Source of the DNA: Gemmatimonadaceae bacterium | Lineage (GTDB): Bacteria > Gemmatimonadota > Gemmatimonadetes > Gemmatimonadales > Gemmatimonadaceae | Reading direction: 5' to 3' | Assembly (NCBI GenBank): GCA_025453855.1 | Contig: JALOPO010000144.1 | Location: 1-7,307, forward strand | Length of the DNA: 7,307 nt | In this document: in pieces, positions 1 through 7,307 of the stretch | Numbering within the stretch: position 1 is the first letter of the stretch | How the letters are laid out: each line of letters begins with the position of its first letter | The notes under the pieces: generated by a model | What the model saw: only the letters and a program-made list of their open reading frames with translations | Database searches by the model: none | Told to the model about the DNA's origin: nothing | Program-made: the position numbers and the translations under genes

Positions 1-840
1 CGCATCGGCTACACCGACTACCTGCGTGCCGAGGGGCCCGAGGGACTCGACCGCATCGAGAACGTGAAGGAGCTCGTCACCTCGGCGGCCGAGCAGCTCG
101 AGGACGAGGAGGGCGAGGTGGGGCTCACGCCGCTCGACCGCTACCTGCAGCGCGCGATGCTCGTCGCCGGCACCGACCAGCTCGACCCGAGCGCCGATGC
201 GATCACCATGATGACGCTCCACAACGCCAAGGGGCTCGAGTATCCGCAGGTCTACCTCACGGGGCTCGAGGACGGACTCTTCCCGCTCGCGCGCGCCTAC
301 GACGACCCGGCGATGCTCGAGGAGGAACGCCGCCTCTTCTACGTCGGGATCACGCGGGCCGAGCGCGTGCTCGTGCTCACGCACGCGGAGCAGCGTCGGC
401 GCAACGGCGAGCTGATGATGAGCAAGGCGTCGAGCTTCCTCGACGAGCTCCCGACGGAGCTGCTCGACACGCTCGCCACGCCGAAGGCGAAGAGCATGGG
501 ACGCGCCGCCTTCCCGGGAAGCGGCTGGGGGGGTGGCTTCGATCGCAGCGAGCGGGCCGGGCGCTGGCAGCCGCGCGCGGTGGTGCCGCCATCGGTGTCG
601 GTGCCGTCGTGGACGGTCAAGCCGCGCGCGGTGGCCGACGCGGAGGGCGACGACGCCGGCGAGGCCTTCACCGTGACGGCCGGCGCGCGCGTGCGGCACC
701 GCAAGTTCGGCGCGGGGCGCATCGCCGAGGTGATGGGGAGCGGGCGTGACCTGAAGGTGCGCATCGACTTCGACGACGAGAGCGTGGGGCGCAGGACGCT
801 CGTCGTCGCGCAGGCCAATCTCGAACCGGAGCACGACTGA
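1..840 (+). CDS. pcrA: UvrD/PcrA-type ATP-dependent DNA helicase, C-terminal part (5' end outside window)
   Basis: This is the 3' end of a superfamily 1A DNA helicase (UvrD/PcrA/Rep group), an ATP-driven 3'-5' helicase used in excision repair, replication and clearing of stalled RNA polymerase. The frame is open from base 1 and gives 279 residues; the true start lies upstream. Visible motifs, in window residue numbers, are the helicase motif TLHNAKGLE (72-80) followed by GLEDGLFP, and motif VI EEERRLFYVGITRA (107-120) with its arginine finger R119. A Gly/Pro/Arg-rich linker covers about 155-225. The tail from G228 (GARVRHRKFGAGRI) matches the PcrA/UvrD C-terminal Tudor-like domain, known in the family to bind RNA polymerase. 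That tail and the motif wording favour PcrA/UvrD over Rep. The stop lies one base before gatC, so the two are probably co-transcribed. pcrA and uvrD cannot be told apart from this part alone. Confidence 0.93.
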   Translation, partial: RIGYTDYLRAEGPEGLDRIENVKELVTSAAEQLEDEEGEVGLTPLDRYLQRAMLVAGTDQLDPSADAITMMTLHNAKGLEYPQVYLTGLEDGLFPLARAYDDPAMLEEERRLFYVGITRAERVLVLTHAEQRRRNGELMMSKASSFLDELPTELLDTLATPKAKSMGRAAFPGSGWGGGFDRSERAGRWQPRAVVPPSVSVPSWTVKPRAVADAEGDDAGEAFTVTAGARVRHRKFGAGRIAEVMGSGRDLKVRIDFDDESVGRRTLVVAQANLEPEHD

Positions 841-841
841 C

Positions 842-1153
842 ATGGCGGTCTCGGAAGCGGACGTACGGCACGTGGCCGCCCTCTCGCGCATCGCGCTCGA
901 CGACGCGCGGCTCCCCGCGCTCGTGCGCGAGCTGAACACGATCCTCGACCACATGGCGGTGCTCAACGGCGTCCCGAACGACGGTGCCGACGATGACGAC
1001 CGCGCGCCGATGCGCCTGCGTGCCGACGTCGTCGACCCGGCCCCGATGGTCCGCCCGATGGAGAGCTTCGCGCCGGCCACGCGCGACCACTTCCTGCTGG
1101 TGCCGCGCCTCGACACGCACGGCCACCTGGGCGGCGAGGAGGGCGGCGAGTGA
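842..1153 (+). CDS. gatC: Asp-tRNA(Asn)/Glu-tRNA(Gln) amidotransferase subunit GatC
   Basis: GatC is the small subunit that wraps around GatA and GatB and stabilises the cytoplasmic amidotransferase complex. At 103 residues it is close to the usual family length of about 95-100. The N-terminal helix VRHVAALSRIALDD, the following LNTILDHMAVLN helix, the middle segment MRLRADVVDPAP and the C-terminal FLLVPRLD strand follow the family layout. An acidic stretch (GADDDD) sits in the variable linker, and the last residues (GGEEGGE) are low complexity because they overlap the ribosome binding site of gatA. A GGAG at 828-831 sits 10 bases before the ATG. Position directly before gatA and gatB confirms the call. 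Confidence 0.95.
   Translation: MAVSEADVRHVAALSRIALDDARLPALVRELNTILDHMAVLNGVPNDGADDDDRAPMRLRADVVDPAPMVRPMESFAPATRDHFLLVPRLDTHGHLGGEEGGE
1138..1142 (+). promoter_or_regulatory. Shine-Dalgarno site for gatA
   Basis: A perfect GGAGG lies inside the 3' end of gatC, 7 bases before the GTG at 1150. It fixes the gatA start at this GTG, which overlaps the gatC stop as GTGA. Confidence 0.8.
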
Positions 1154-2579
1154 GCGCCGACGTGCTCCTCGACCGCGACGCGGCCGAGATCGCGCGCGCG
1201 GTCAACGACGGCGAGTCGACGCCGCATGCGCTCGCCGCGGCGGCGCTGGCCCGCGCGCACACGCACGAGGTGCTCAACGCCTTCGTCACGCGCCACGCCT
1301 CGGCCGACGACGCGATCGCCGGCAGCGGCACGGGCACGGGGGCGCTGCATGGCGTGCCGGTCGCCGTGAAGGACAACATCGCCACCACGTCGCTCTCCAC
1401 GAGCTGCGGTTCGCGCATCCTCAAGGGCTACGTCTCGCCGTTCGATGCCACCGCGGTGGCGAAGCTGCGCGCCGCCGGCGCGACGATCATCGGCAAGGCG
1501 AACATGGACGAGTTCGCGATGGGATCGTCCACGGAGCACTCCGCCTACGGCCCGGTGCGGAACCCGGTGGCGCCGGGTCGCGTCCCGGGTGGCTCGAGCG
1601 GTGGGAGCGCGGCAGCGGTCGCCGCCGGGATCGTCCCCATCGCGCTCGGCTCGGAGACCGGCGGTTCGGTGCGGCAGCCGGCGGCCTTCTGCGGCATCGT
1701 CGGCGTGAAGCCGACCTACGGGCGCGTGAGCCGCTACGGCCTCGTCGCCTTCGCCAGCTCGCTGGACCACATCGGCGTCTTCGGTCGCACGGTCGACGAT
1801 GCGGCGCTCGGCCTCGGCGTCATCAGCGGCGTCGATCCGCGCGACGCCACGAGCGCCGACGTGGCCGTCGACGACTGGCGGGCGCACGCCGGTGCCGAGC
1901 GACTCGACGGCATCGTGGTCGGCGTCCCGCGCGAGTACTTCCCGGACTCGCTCGAGCCGGCCATGCGCGCGCGCTGCGACGAGGCGCTCGACCGGCTGCG
2001 CGCGCTCGGCGCCACGGTGCGCGAGGTCTCGCTCCCGCACACCGATCTCGCGATCCCCGTCTACTACATCCTCGCGCCGGCCGAGGCGAGCTCGAACCTG
2101 GCGCGCTTCGATGGCGTGCGGTACGGCCTGCGCGCCGATGCCGACGACCTGCGCGGGATGTACGAGGGGACGCGGTCGCGCGGCTTCGGCCCGGAGGTCA
2201 CGCGTCGCATCCTGCTCGGCACCTACGTGCTCAGCAAGGGGCACTACGACGCCTATTACCGCACCGCGCAGGCGGTGCGTCGCCGCATCACCGGCGACTT
2301 CACGCGCGTCTTCGCCGACGGCGTGCACGTGCTCTTCACCCCGACCACGCCCACGCCGGCGTTCGAGTTCGGCGCCAAGAGCGATCCCCTCGAGATGTAC
2401 CTGAGCGACATCTTCACGGCCACGGCGAACCTCGCCGGCGTGCCGGCGATGTCGCTCCCCATCGGCACCGTCGGCGGACTCCCCGTCGGCGGCCAGCTCC
2501 TCGCCGCGCACTTCCGCGAGGGCGACATGTTCCGGGTCGCCTACGCGCTCGAGCGCGCGTACGGCGCGGAGGCGCACGC

Positions 2580-2583
<4 letters not shown>
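1150..2583 (+). CDS. gatA: Asp-tRNA(Asn)/Glu-tRNA(Gln) amidotransferase subunit GatA
   Basis: GatA is the glutaminase subunit: it hydrolyses glutamine and passes the ammonia through a channel to GatB, which amidates Glu-tRNA(Gln) or Asp-tRNA(Asn). The 477 residues match normal GatA length (about 480). It is an amidase-signature enzyme with the full Lys/cis-Ser/Ser triad: K74 in VAVKDN, cis-Ser S149 in GGSSGGS, and nucleophile S173 in GSETGGSVRQPA. The K-S and S-S spacings (75 and 24 residues) equal those of characterised amidase-signature enzymes. KPTYGRVSRYG and the later LGTYVLSKGHYDAYY are typical of GatA rather than other amidases. The start is GTG, chosen for the canonical GGAGG 7 bases upstream and the 4-base overlap with gatC, so translation is probably coupled. 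Confidence 0.97.
2568..2572 (+). promoter_or_regulatory. Shine-Dalgarno site for gatB
   Basis: GGAGG within the 3' end of gatA, 7 bases before the ATG at 2580. It supports that start inside a much longer open frame; the ATG overlaps the gatA stop as ATGA. Confidence 0.75.
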
Positions 2584-4049
<1,466 letters not shown>

Positions 4050-4950
4050 AGCGGCCGGTCGAGCCGGGCCGCGTGGTCGAGCGACGAGGCGGGGAGGCCG
4101 AACAGCTTCTCCGCCTCGTCGCGCAGCGCATCGTCGCCGCGCCTGAGTGCGCTCCGCCGCAGCCGCTTCGCCAGGCGCAGCGCGTCGTCGCCGCTCGGGT
4201 CGAAGGCGAACGGCTCGGCGCCGTCGAGTCGCGTGAGGAGGTCCATCACGTAGTCGAAGCTCCGCACGAGGTGCGCCTGCACCAGCGGTGCACCGAGCGT
4301 CCACCGGCTGTTCTCGGTGACGATGCGGTAGAGCCGCTGCCAGCTCTCCGTGTCGCTCACGTAGACCATGCCGCGGAAGAGCCGCCGGTTGGTGCTCGTG
4401 CTGAAGATCGTCGGGCTGAGGATGCGGTCGAGATGCGCGTCGGCGCGCGCATGGTCGAGCAGGACGATCTCGCGCGCCCGCCGCGCCGGCGCCTCGCCGA
4501 GGTGCGTCTCGAAGCGGCTCTCCCAGTACGAATGGCCGATCGACGCGGTGCTGCTCGTCACCGCCAGCTGGCGCGGCACGAAGAAGTTGTGCGCCACCAC
4601 GTCGGCGGCGAGGTGCGCCAGGTAGCCGAGCGCGAACGCGCGCAGTGGCTCGTCACGCGCCTCGTCGAGGATCTCGAAGCCCACGGTCCACGAGTGGCAG
4701 TGCCGCCCCACGGGCGCGTACTTCTTGGCGATGCTCGTGTCGGCCGCGATCGATCCGTAGAGGAAGTCCTGCGGGAAGGTGCGGAGCAGCGCGGCCGTGG
4801 CGGGCGGGAGCAGCGCGAGCATGCGCAGCACGGCCTCGCCGAGGTGGATGTGCGTGCCCGGCGTCCACGCCCACAGGTCGCGTGGCGTGAGGGCGAGCAC
4901 GAGCCCGACACCGAGCACCAGCGCGCAGGCGCGGTGCAGGCGTCCGTGCG

Positions 4951-5406
4951 TCATCGATCGGGGCGTGTCGGCTTGAGGCGTGGGCCGCCGGCGCGCCACG
5001 CGCTGGCCGGCGTGCTCGTGTCGCGCGCCGTGCGCGACTGCACCATCGGGTCGTCGGGATCGGCCTCGAGGTCGTCGTCCGGCCCGCTCGTGCCGAAGGT
5101 GCGGCCAAGTGCCCGTTCGGCCTGCGCGATCAGCGCATCGGCCTCGTGTGCCCAGGCGCCATCGCTCGTGTCGGTGGCGGCATCGGCGATGGCGCTCCGA
5201 CGCGCCCGCGCCGAGCTGCTGCGCGCGAGCGGCGGCGCGTGCCAGTCGTCGTCGTGATCGTCGACCACCTCGCGCGCCGGCATCGGTGCGCGCGGGGCAC
5301 GTCGGAGTCGACGCGCGCTCGCATCGAGGCGGTCGCGCAGCGATGCCGACGGCGCGGGCGCGTCGTCGGGCACCGTGTCCGCCCGCCGCGAGACCATCGC
5401 GCGCAC
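4951..5406 (-). CDS. C-terminal portion of the DUF948-like gene in a shifted frame, or separate small hypothetical protein
   Basis: This 151-codon frame (GTG at 5406) has the near-exclusive G/C third positions of neighbouring genes. The competing frame over the same DNA, the direct continuation of the DUF948-like gene, is Arg/Thr/Pro-rich with clearly weaker third-position bias. I infer this is the true coding frame here. The product is polar and probably disordered: an Arg/Ala-rich start, an acidic patch VVDDHDDDW, an Ala/Ser/Arg region, one likely helix (HEADALIAQAERALGRTF), a second acidic patch (PDDDLEADPDD) and a basic end. No family is recognised. Its stop overlaps the PLC-like start as ATGA. 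The GTG start has no convincing ribosome binding site. The simplest reading is that this is the tail of the upstream gene separated by a frameshift, not an independent gene. Confidence 0.6.
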   Translation of the reverse strand: MRAMVSRRADTVPDDAPAPSASLRDRLDASARRLRRAPRAPMPAREVVDDHDDDWHAPPLARSSSARARRSAIADAATDTSDGAWAHEADALIAQAERALGRTFGTSGPDDDLEADPDDPMVQSRTARDTSTPASAWRAGGPRLKPTRPDR

Positions 5407-5819
5407 CGCCTTGCGGCCAGCCGTGCCACCCGACGTTCGGTCACCGCCAGGACGTCCCGCACCGTCTCGTCCACGGCGCCCGCGGTGCCGCCGAGCCGCG
5501 CGATGTCGCCCTTCACCTGCTGCGTCACTTCCTGCAGGTCGCCGGCGACGTCGTGCAGCCGTCGCGCGAGCGGCACCAGTTCACCCGAGAGCGTCTCGAG
5601 CTTGCGCCCCACGGTCTGGCCGGCGCCCTGGATCGCGCGGGCGAGGCCGAGCAGGAGCACACCGATCACCAGCAGCAGGAGCGTCCCCGCGATCGCGAAG
5701 AAGCCCGTCGCGACGTCGTACCACGCGGCCGGCATGGCGACCGGCTTGACCAGCAGCGTCTCGGCGCGCACCGGCGCCACCGCGACCTGCACGAGGAGGG
5801 GAAGGAACAGGCTCTCCAT
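5130..5819 (-). CDS. DUF948-like single-pass membrane protein, probably frameshifted near 5408-5420
   Basis: From the ATG at 5819, residues 1-20 are mildly hydrophobic. A strong membrane segment follows at about 37-60 (FFAIAGTLLLLVIGVLLLGL). After it comes a long amphipathic helical region (about 64-130: GRKLETLSGELVPLARRLHD, then VTQQVKGDIARLGG), likely a coiled coil. One membrane helix plus an adjoining coil is the layout of DUF948/YtxG-type proteins, whose role is poorly known. After TERRVARLAA (near 5420) the frame turns into Arg/Thr/Pro-rich sequence down to the stop at 5130 and loses the G/C third-position pattern, while the frame starting at 5406 gains it. One missing base there would give a continuous 289-residue protein ending at 4951. 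The gene is divergent from murA. No Shine-Dalgarno is visible, but a promoter-like element lies just upstream. Confidence 0.65.
   Translation of the reverse strand: MESLFLPLLVQVAVAPVRAETLLVKPVAMPAAWYDVATGFFAIAGTLLLLVIGVLLLGLARAIQGAGQTVGRKLETLSGELVPLARRLHDVAGDLQEVTQQVKGDIARLGGTAGAVDETVRDVLAVTERRVARLAARRCARWSRGGRTRCPTTRPRRRHRCATASMRARVDSDVPRAHRCRRARWSTITTTTGTRRRSRAAARRGRVGAPSPMPPPTRAMAPGHTRPMR
5408..5420 (-). other. Probable -1 frameshift site in the DUF948-like gene
   Basis: On the minus strand the site reads GCC GCA AGG CGG in the upstream frame. Adding one base after GC would read GCN AAG GCG GTG CGC GCG ATG, joining ...RVARLAA to KAVRAMVSRRADT in the high-GC3 frame. No X-XXY-YYZ slippery heptamer is seen, so a one-base deletion in the genome or a sequencing/assembly error is likelier than programmed frameshifting. 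Confidence 0.5.
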
Positions 5820-5826
5820 GTCCCGC

Positions 5827-5855
5827 AAGCTACACCGCCGGCCGCGGGGTGTCCC
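5827..5855 (-). promoter_or_regulatory. Possible promoter for the DUF948-like/PLC-like genes, near-leaderless
   Basis: On the minus strand GGGACA (5855-5850, 4 of 6 with TTGACA) lies 17 bases from TAGCTT (5832-5827, of TAnnnT type, preceded by TG). The -10 ends 7 bases before the ATG at 5819, so transcription would begin at or very near the start codon. This agrees with the absence of a Shine-Dalgarno. The match is modest and the background is G/C-rich. Confidence 0.33.
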
Positions 5856-5872
5856 GTCACGGTCGTGCGGTG

Positions 5873-5897
5873 GTGCGGCGCCCGCGTGCGGCGCCCG
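5873..5897 (+). repeat. Tandem 12-base direct repeat, 13-base period
   Basis: GTGCGGCGCCCG occurs at 5873-5884 and again at 5886-5897, with one C between. A shorter GTGCGG lies at 5865-5870. The copies are exact. They sit in the divergent promoter region, so a regulator site is conceivable, but simple G/C composition could also produce them. Confidence 0.55.
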
Positions 5898-5919
5898 TCG
5901 GCAGCGAATGGCGCCGCGC

Positions 5920-5948
5920 TTGACCCCGGTGGCAGCGCTCGGCAGCTT
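5920..5948 (+). promoter_or_regulatory. Weak candidate murA promoter
   Basis: TTGACC at 5920-5925 matches 5 of 6 bases of the -35 consensus. At a 17-base spacing the -10 position holds CAGCTT (5943-5948), which is poor. It is listed because TTGACC is the best -35 match seen upstream of murA. Confidence 0.25.
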
Positions 5949-5972
5949 CGTGCGCCCGCTCTCACCCAACCC

Positions 5973-5976
5973 GGAG
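5973..5976 (+). promoter_or_regulatory. Shine-Dalgarno site for murA
   Basis: GGAG with 8 bases before the ATG at 5985. It selects this start within a frame that stays open upstream to about 4980, where the translation is Arg/Ala-rich antisense shadow. Confidence 0.7.
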
Positions 5977-5984
5977 CACCCTGC

Positions 5985-7271
5985 ATGAGCGCCCTGCGCT
6001 ACGTCGTCGAAGGTGGCCACCCGCTGTCCGGCACGATCCGCCCCGCCGGCAACAAGAATGCGGCGCTGCCGATCGTCTGCGCCGCGCTGCTCACGGACGA
6101 GCCGGTCACGCTCGAGAACGTCCCGCACATCCGCGACATCCTCGTGCTGGTCACGCTCATCCAGTCGCTCGGCGCCGAGGCGGAGTGGGTCACGCGGAAC
6201 ACGCTCCGCATCCGGGCCCGCGAGATCAGGCCCGAGACGCTCGACCGCGGCCTCGCATCGCGCATCCGCGGTTCGATCCTGCTCGCCGGCCCGCTCCTCG
6301 CGCGCTGCGGCCGCGTGACGCTCCCGCCGCCGGGTGGTGACGTGATCGGGCGCCGCCGCCTCGACACCCACTTCCTCGCCTTCGACCAGCTGGGCGTGCG
6401 CTACAGCGTGGGCGCGGACTTCGCCATGGAGACGTCGGGGCTCGTCGGCGCCGACGTCTTCCTCGACGAGCCGAGCGTCACCGGCACCGAGAACGCGCTC
6501 TGCGCCGCCGTGCTCGCGAAGGGGACGACGGTGCTCCGCAACGCCGCCAGCGAGCCGCACGTGCAGGACCTCTGCCACTTCCTGGTGGCGATGGGAGCGC
6601 GCATCGAGGGGATCGGCACGAACACGATCACCATCCACGGCGTCGATCGGCTGCACGCCGCCACGCACCGCATCGGCCCCGATCACATCGAGGTCGGGAG
6701 CTTCATCGGCCTCGCGGCCGTGACGCGCTCCGCGCTGCGCGTCGCCGACGCCGGCGTGCAGCACCTCCGCTCCACGCTCATGGGCTTCGAGCGGCTCGGC
6801 ATCCGCTGCGTGATCGACGGCAACGATCTCGTCATCCCCGCCGACCAGTCGCGCCGCATCAAGGACGACCTCGGCGGCGCCGTGCCGAAGCTCGAGGACC
6901 AGCCCTGGCCGGCCTTCCCGGCCGACGTGATGTCGATCGCGATCGTCACCGCGACGCAGTGCGACGGGTTGATCCTCATGCACGAGAAGATGTTCGAGTC
7001 GCGCATGTTCTTCGTCGACAAGCTGATCTCGATGGGGGCACGCATCGTGCTCTGCGATCCGCATCGCGCGCTCGTCTCCGGCCCGTCGGCGCTCCGTGCG
7101 GCGACGGTGGAGAGCCCCGACATCCGCGCCGGCATGGCGATGCTCCTCGCCGCGCTCTGCGCCGAGGGGACGAGCACGATCATGAACGTCGGGCAGATCG
7201 AGCGTGGCTACGAGCGCATCGACGAGCGGCTCAACGCGCTCGGCGCGAAGATCACGCGGCTCACCGACTGA
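5985..7271 (+). CDS. murA: UDP-N-acetylglucosamine 1-carboxyvinyltransferase (MurA), Asp-type active site
   Basis: MurA transfers enolpyruvate from PEP to UDP-GlcNAc in the cytoplasm, the first committed step of peptidoglycan synthesis. It has 428 residues (E. coli 419) with the two-lobed EPSP-synthase fold. Conserved residues are K24-N25 in RPAGNKNAALPI (E. coli K22/N23), R124 in the loop (R120), D314 in WPAFPADV (general base D305), R340 in MFESRMFF (R331), R381 in SPDIRAG (R371) and R407 in IERGYERI (R397). The catalytic-loop cysteine (C115 in E. coli) is aspartate here: GGDVIGRRRLDTH, D119. Asp at this position is known from Mycobacterium tuberculosis, Chlamydia and Borrelia MurA and makes the enzyme insensitive to fosfomycin, which alkylates the cysteine. 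All other catalytic residues are kept, so it should be active. The PADV and loop wording marks it as MurA, not EPSP synthase. Confidence 0.97.
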   Translation: MSALRYVVEGGHPLSGTIRPAGNKNAALPIVCAALLTDEPVTLENVPHIRDILVLVTLIQSLGAEAEWVTRNTLRIRAREIRPETLDRGLASRIRGSILLAGPLLARCGRVTLPPPGGDVIGRRRLDTHFLAFDQLGVRYSVGADFAMETSGLVGADVFLDEPSVTGTENALCAAVLAKGTTVLRNAASEPHVQDLCHFLVAMGARIEGIGTNTITIHGVDRLHAATHRIGPDHIEVGSFIGLAAVTRSALRVADAGVQHLRSTLMGFERLGIRCVIDGNDLVIPADQSRRIKDDLGGAVPKLEDQPWPAFPADVMSIAIVTATQCDGLILMHEKMFESRMFFVDKLISMGARIVLCDPHRALVSGPSALRAATVESPDIRAGMAMLLAALCAEGTSTIMNVGQIERGYERIDERLNALGAKITRLTD

Positions 7272-7307
7272 GCACCGGTCGCACATGATCGAGGGAGCGG
7301 CGGTCGC

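Larger units (their letters stand above)
5820..5984. promoter_or_regulatory. Divergent intergenic region between the DUF948-like gene and murA
   Basis: This is the only non-coding stretch of note in the window, 165 bases between two outward-facing start codons, so it should carry promoters for both directions. It is G/C-rich, with a 13-base-period tandem repeat near 5873-5897 and weak promoter matches on each strand. No riboswitch-like or strong terminator hairpin is evident. Confidence 0.6.

Noticed and set aside
984..2579. Long upstream extension of the gatB frame, open for more than 500 codons
   Set aside because: The translation is Arg/Ala/His-rich low complexity lying over clearly recognised gatC and gatA. 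Such frames stay open because stop codons are rare at this GC content. The ATG at 2580 has a GGAGG and starts the family homology.
5408..5420. Programmed -1 frameshift in the DUF948-like gene
   Set aside because: No slippery heptamer and no evident downstream pseudoknot or upstream Shine-Dalgarno-like stimulator; a deletion or sequence error is simpler.
5820..7286. Minus-strand open frame opposite murA, continuous with the DUF948-like frame
   Set aside because: Composition is antisense-like (repeated Arg/Asp/His/Val) and murA on the other strand is certain. The DUF948-like coding character starts only at the ATG at 5819.
7285..7307. Possible start of another gene after murA (ATG ATC GAG GGA GCG GCG GTC)
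   Set aside because: Only seven codons are visible and there is no ribosome binding site, so it cannot be told from chance.
7272..7307. Terminator after murA
   Set aside because: No stem with a T-run is visible in the 36 remaining bases.

Overview
This is a very GC-rich window (roughly 70% by eye), densely packed with genes whose third codon positions are almost all G or C. It looks like ordinary bacterial chromosome carrying housekeeping genes, with no mobile element, RNA gene or CRISPR array. The MurA sequence (Asp-type active site, GGDVIGRRRLDTH), the indirect Asn/Gln-tRNA amidation route and the base composition suggest a high-GC phylum such as Gemmatimonadota. That placement rests on recalled resemblance, not on a search.

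Layout. Positions 1-840 (+) are the 3' end of a UvrD/PcrA helicase gene. One base later comes gatC, then gatA and gatB, each overlapping the previous gene by 4 bases (GTGA and ATGA). Together these make a tight pcrA-gatC-gatA-gatB unit ending at 4049. The gatCAB products form the tRNA-dependent amidotransferase, which completes Gln-tRNA and/or Asn-tRNA by amidating misacylated Glu-tRNA or Asp-tRNA.

A minus-strand group runs convergently into gatB, with its last 31 bases overlapping the gatB 3' end. Its upstream part (5819 down to 4951) encodes a single-pass membrane protein resembling the DUF948 family. Its reading frame appears broken by a -1 frameshift near 5408-5420. The group ends with a secreted zinc-dependent phospholipase C-like protein (4954 down to 4019) that starts inside the stop codon of the preceding frame.

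A 165-base divergent intergenic region (5820-5984) holds weak promoter candidates and a short tandem repeat. It separates this group from murA (5985-7271, +), the first committed enzyme of peptidoglycan synthesis. The MurA catalytic cysteine is replaced by aspartate, a natural fosfomycin-insensitive form. The last 36 bases (7272-7307) hold nothing that can be assigned.

I do not see a previously undescribed multi-gene system here. The items most worth following up are the Asp-type MurA, the frameshifted DUF948-like gene, the lost zinc knuckle of GatB, and the PLC-like protein with an apparent N-terminal tryptophan ligand.
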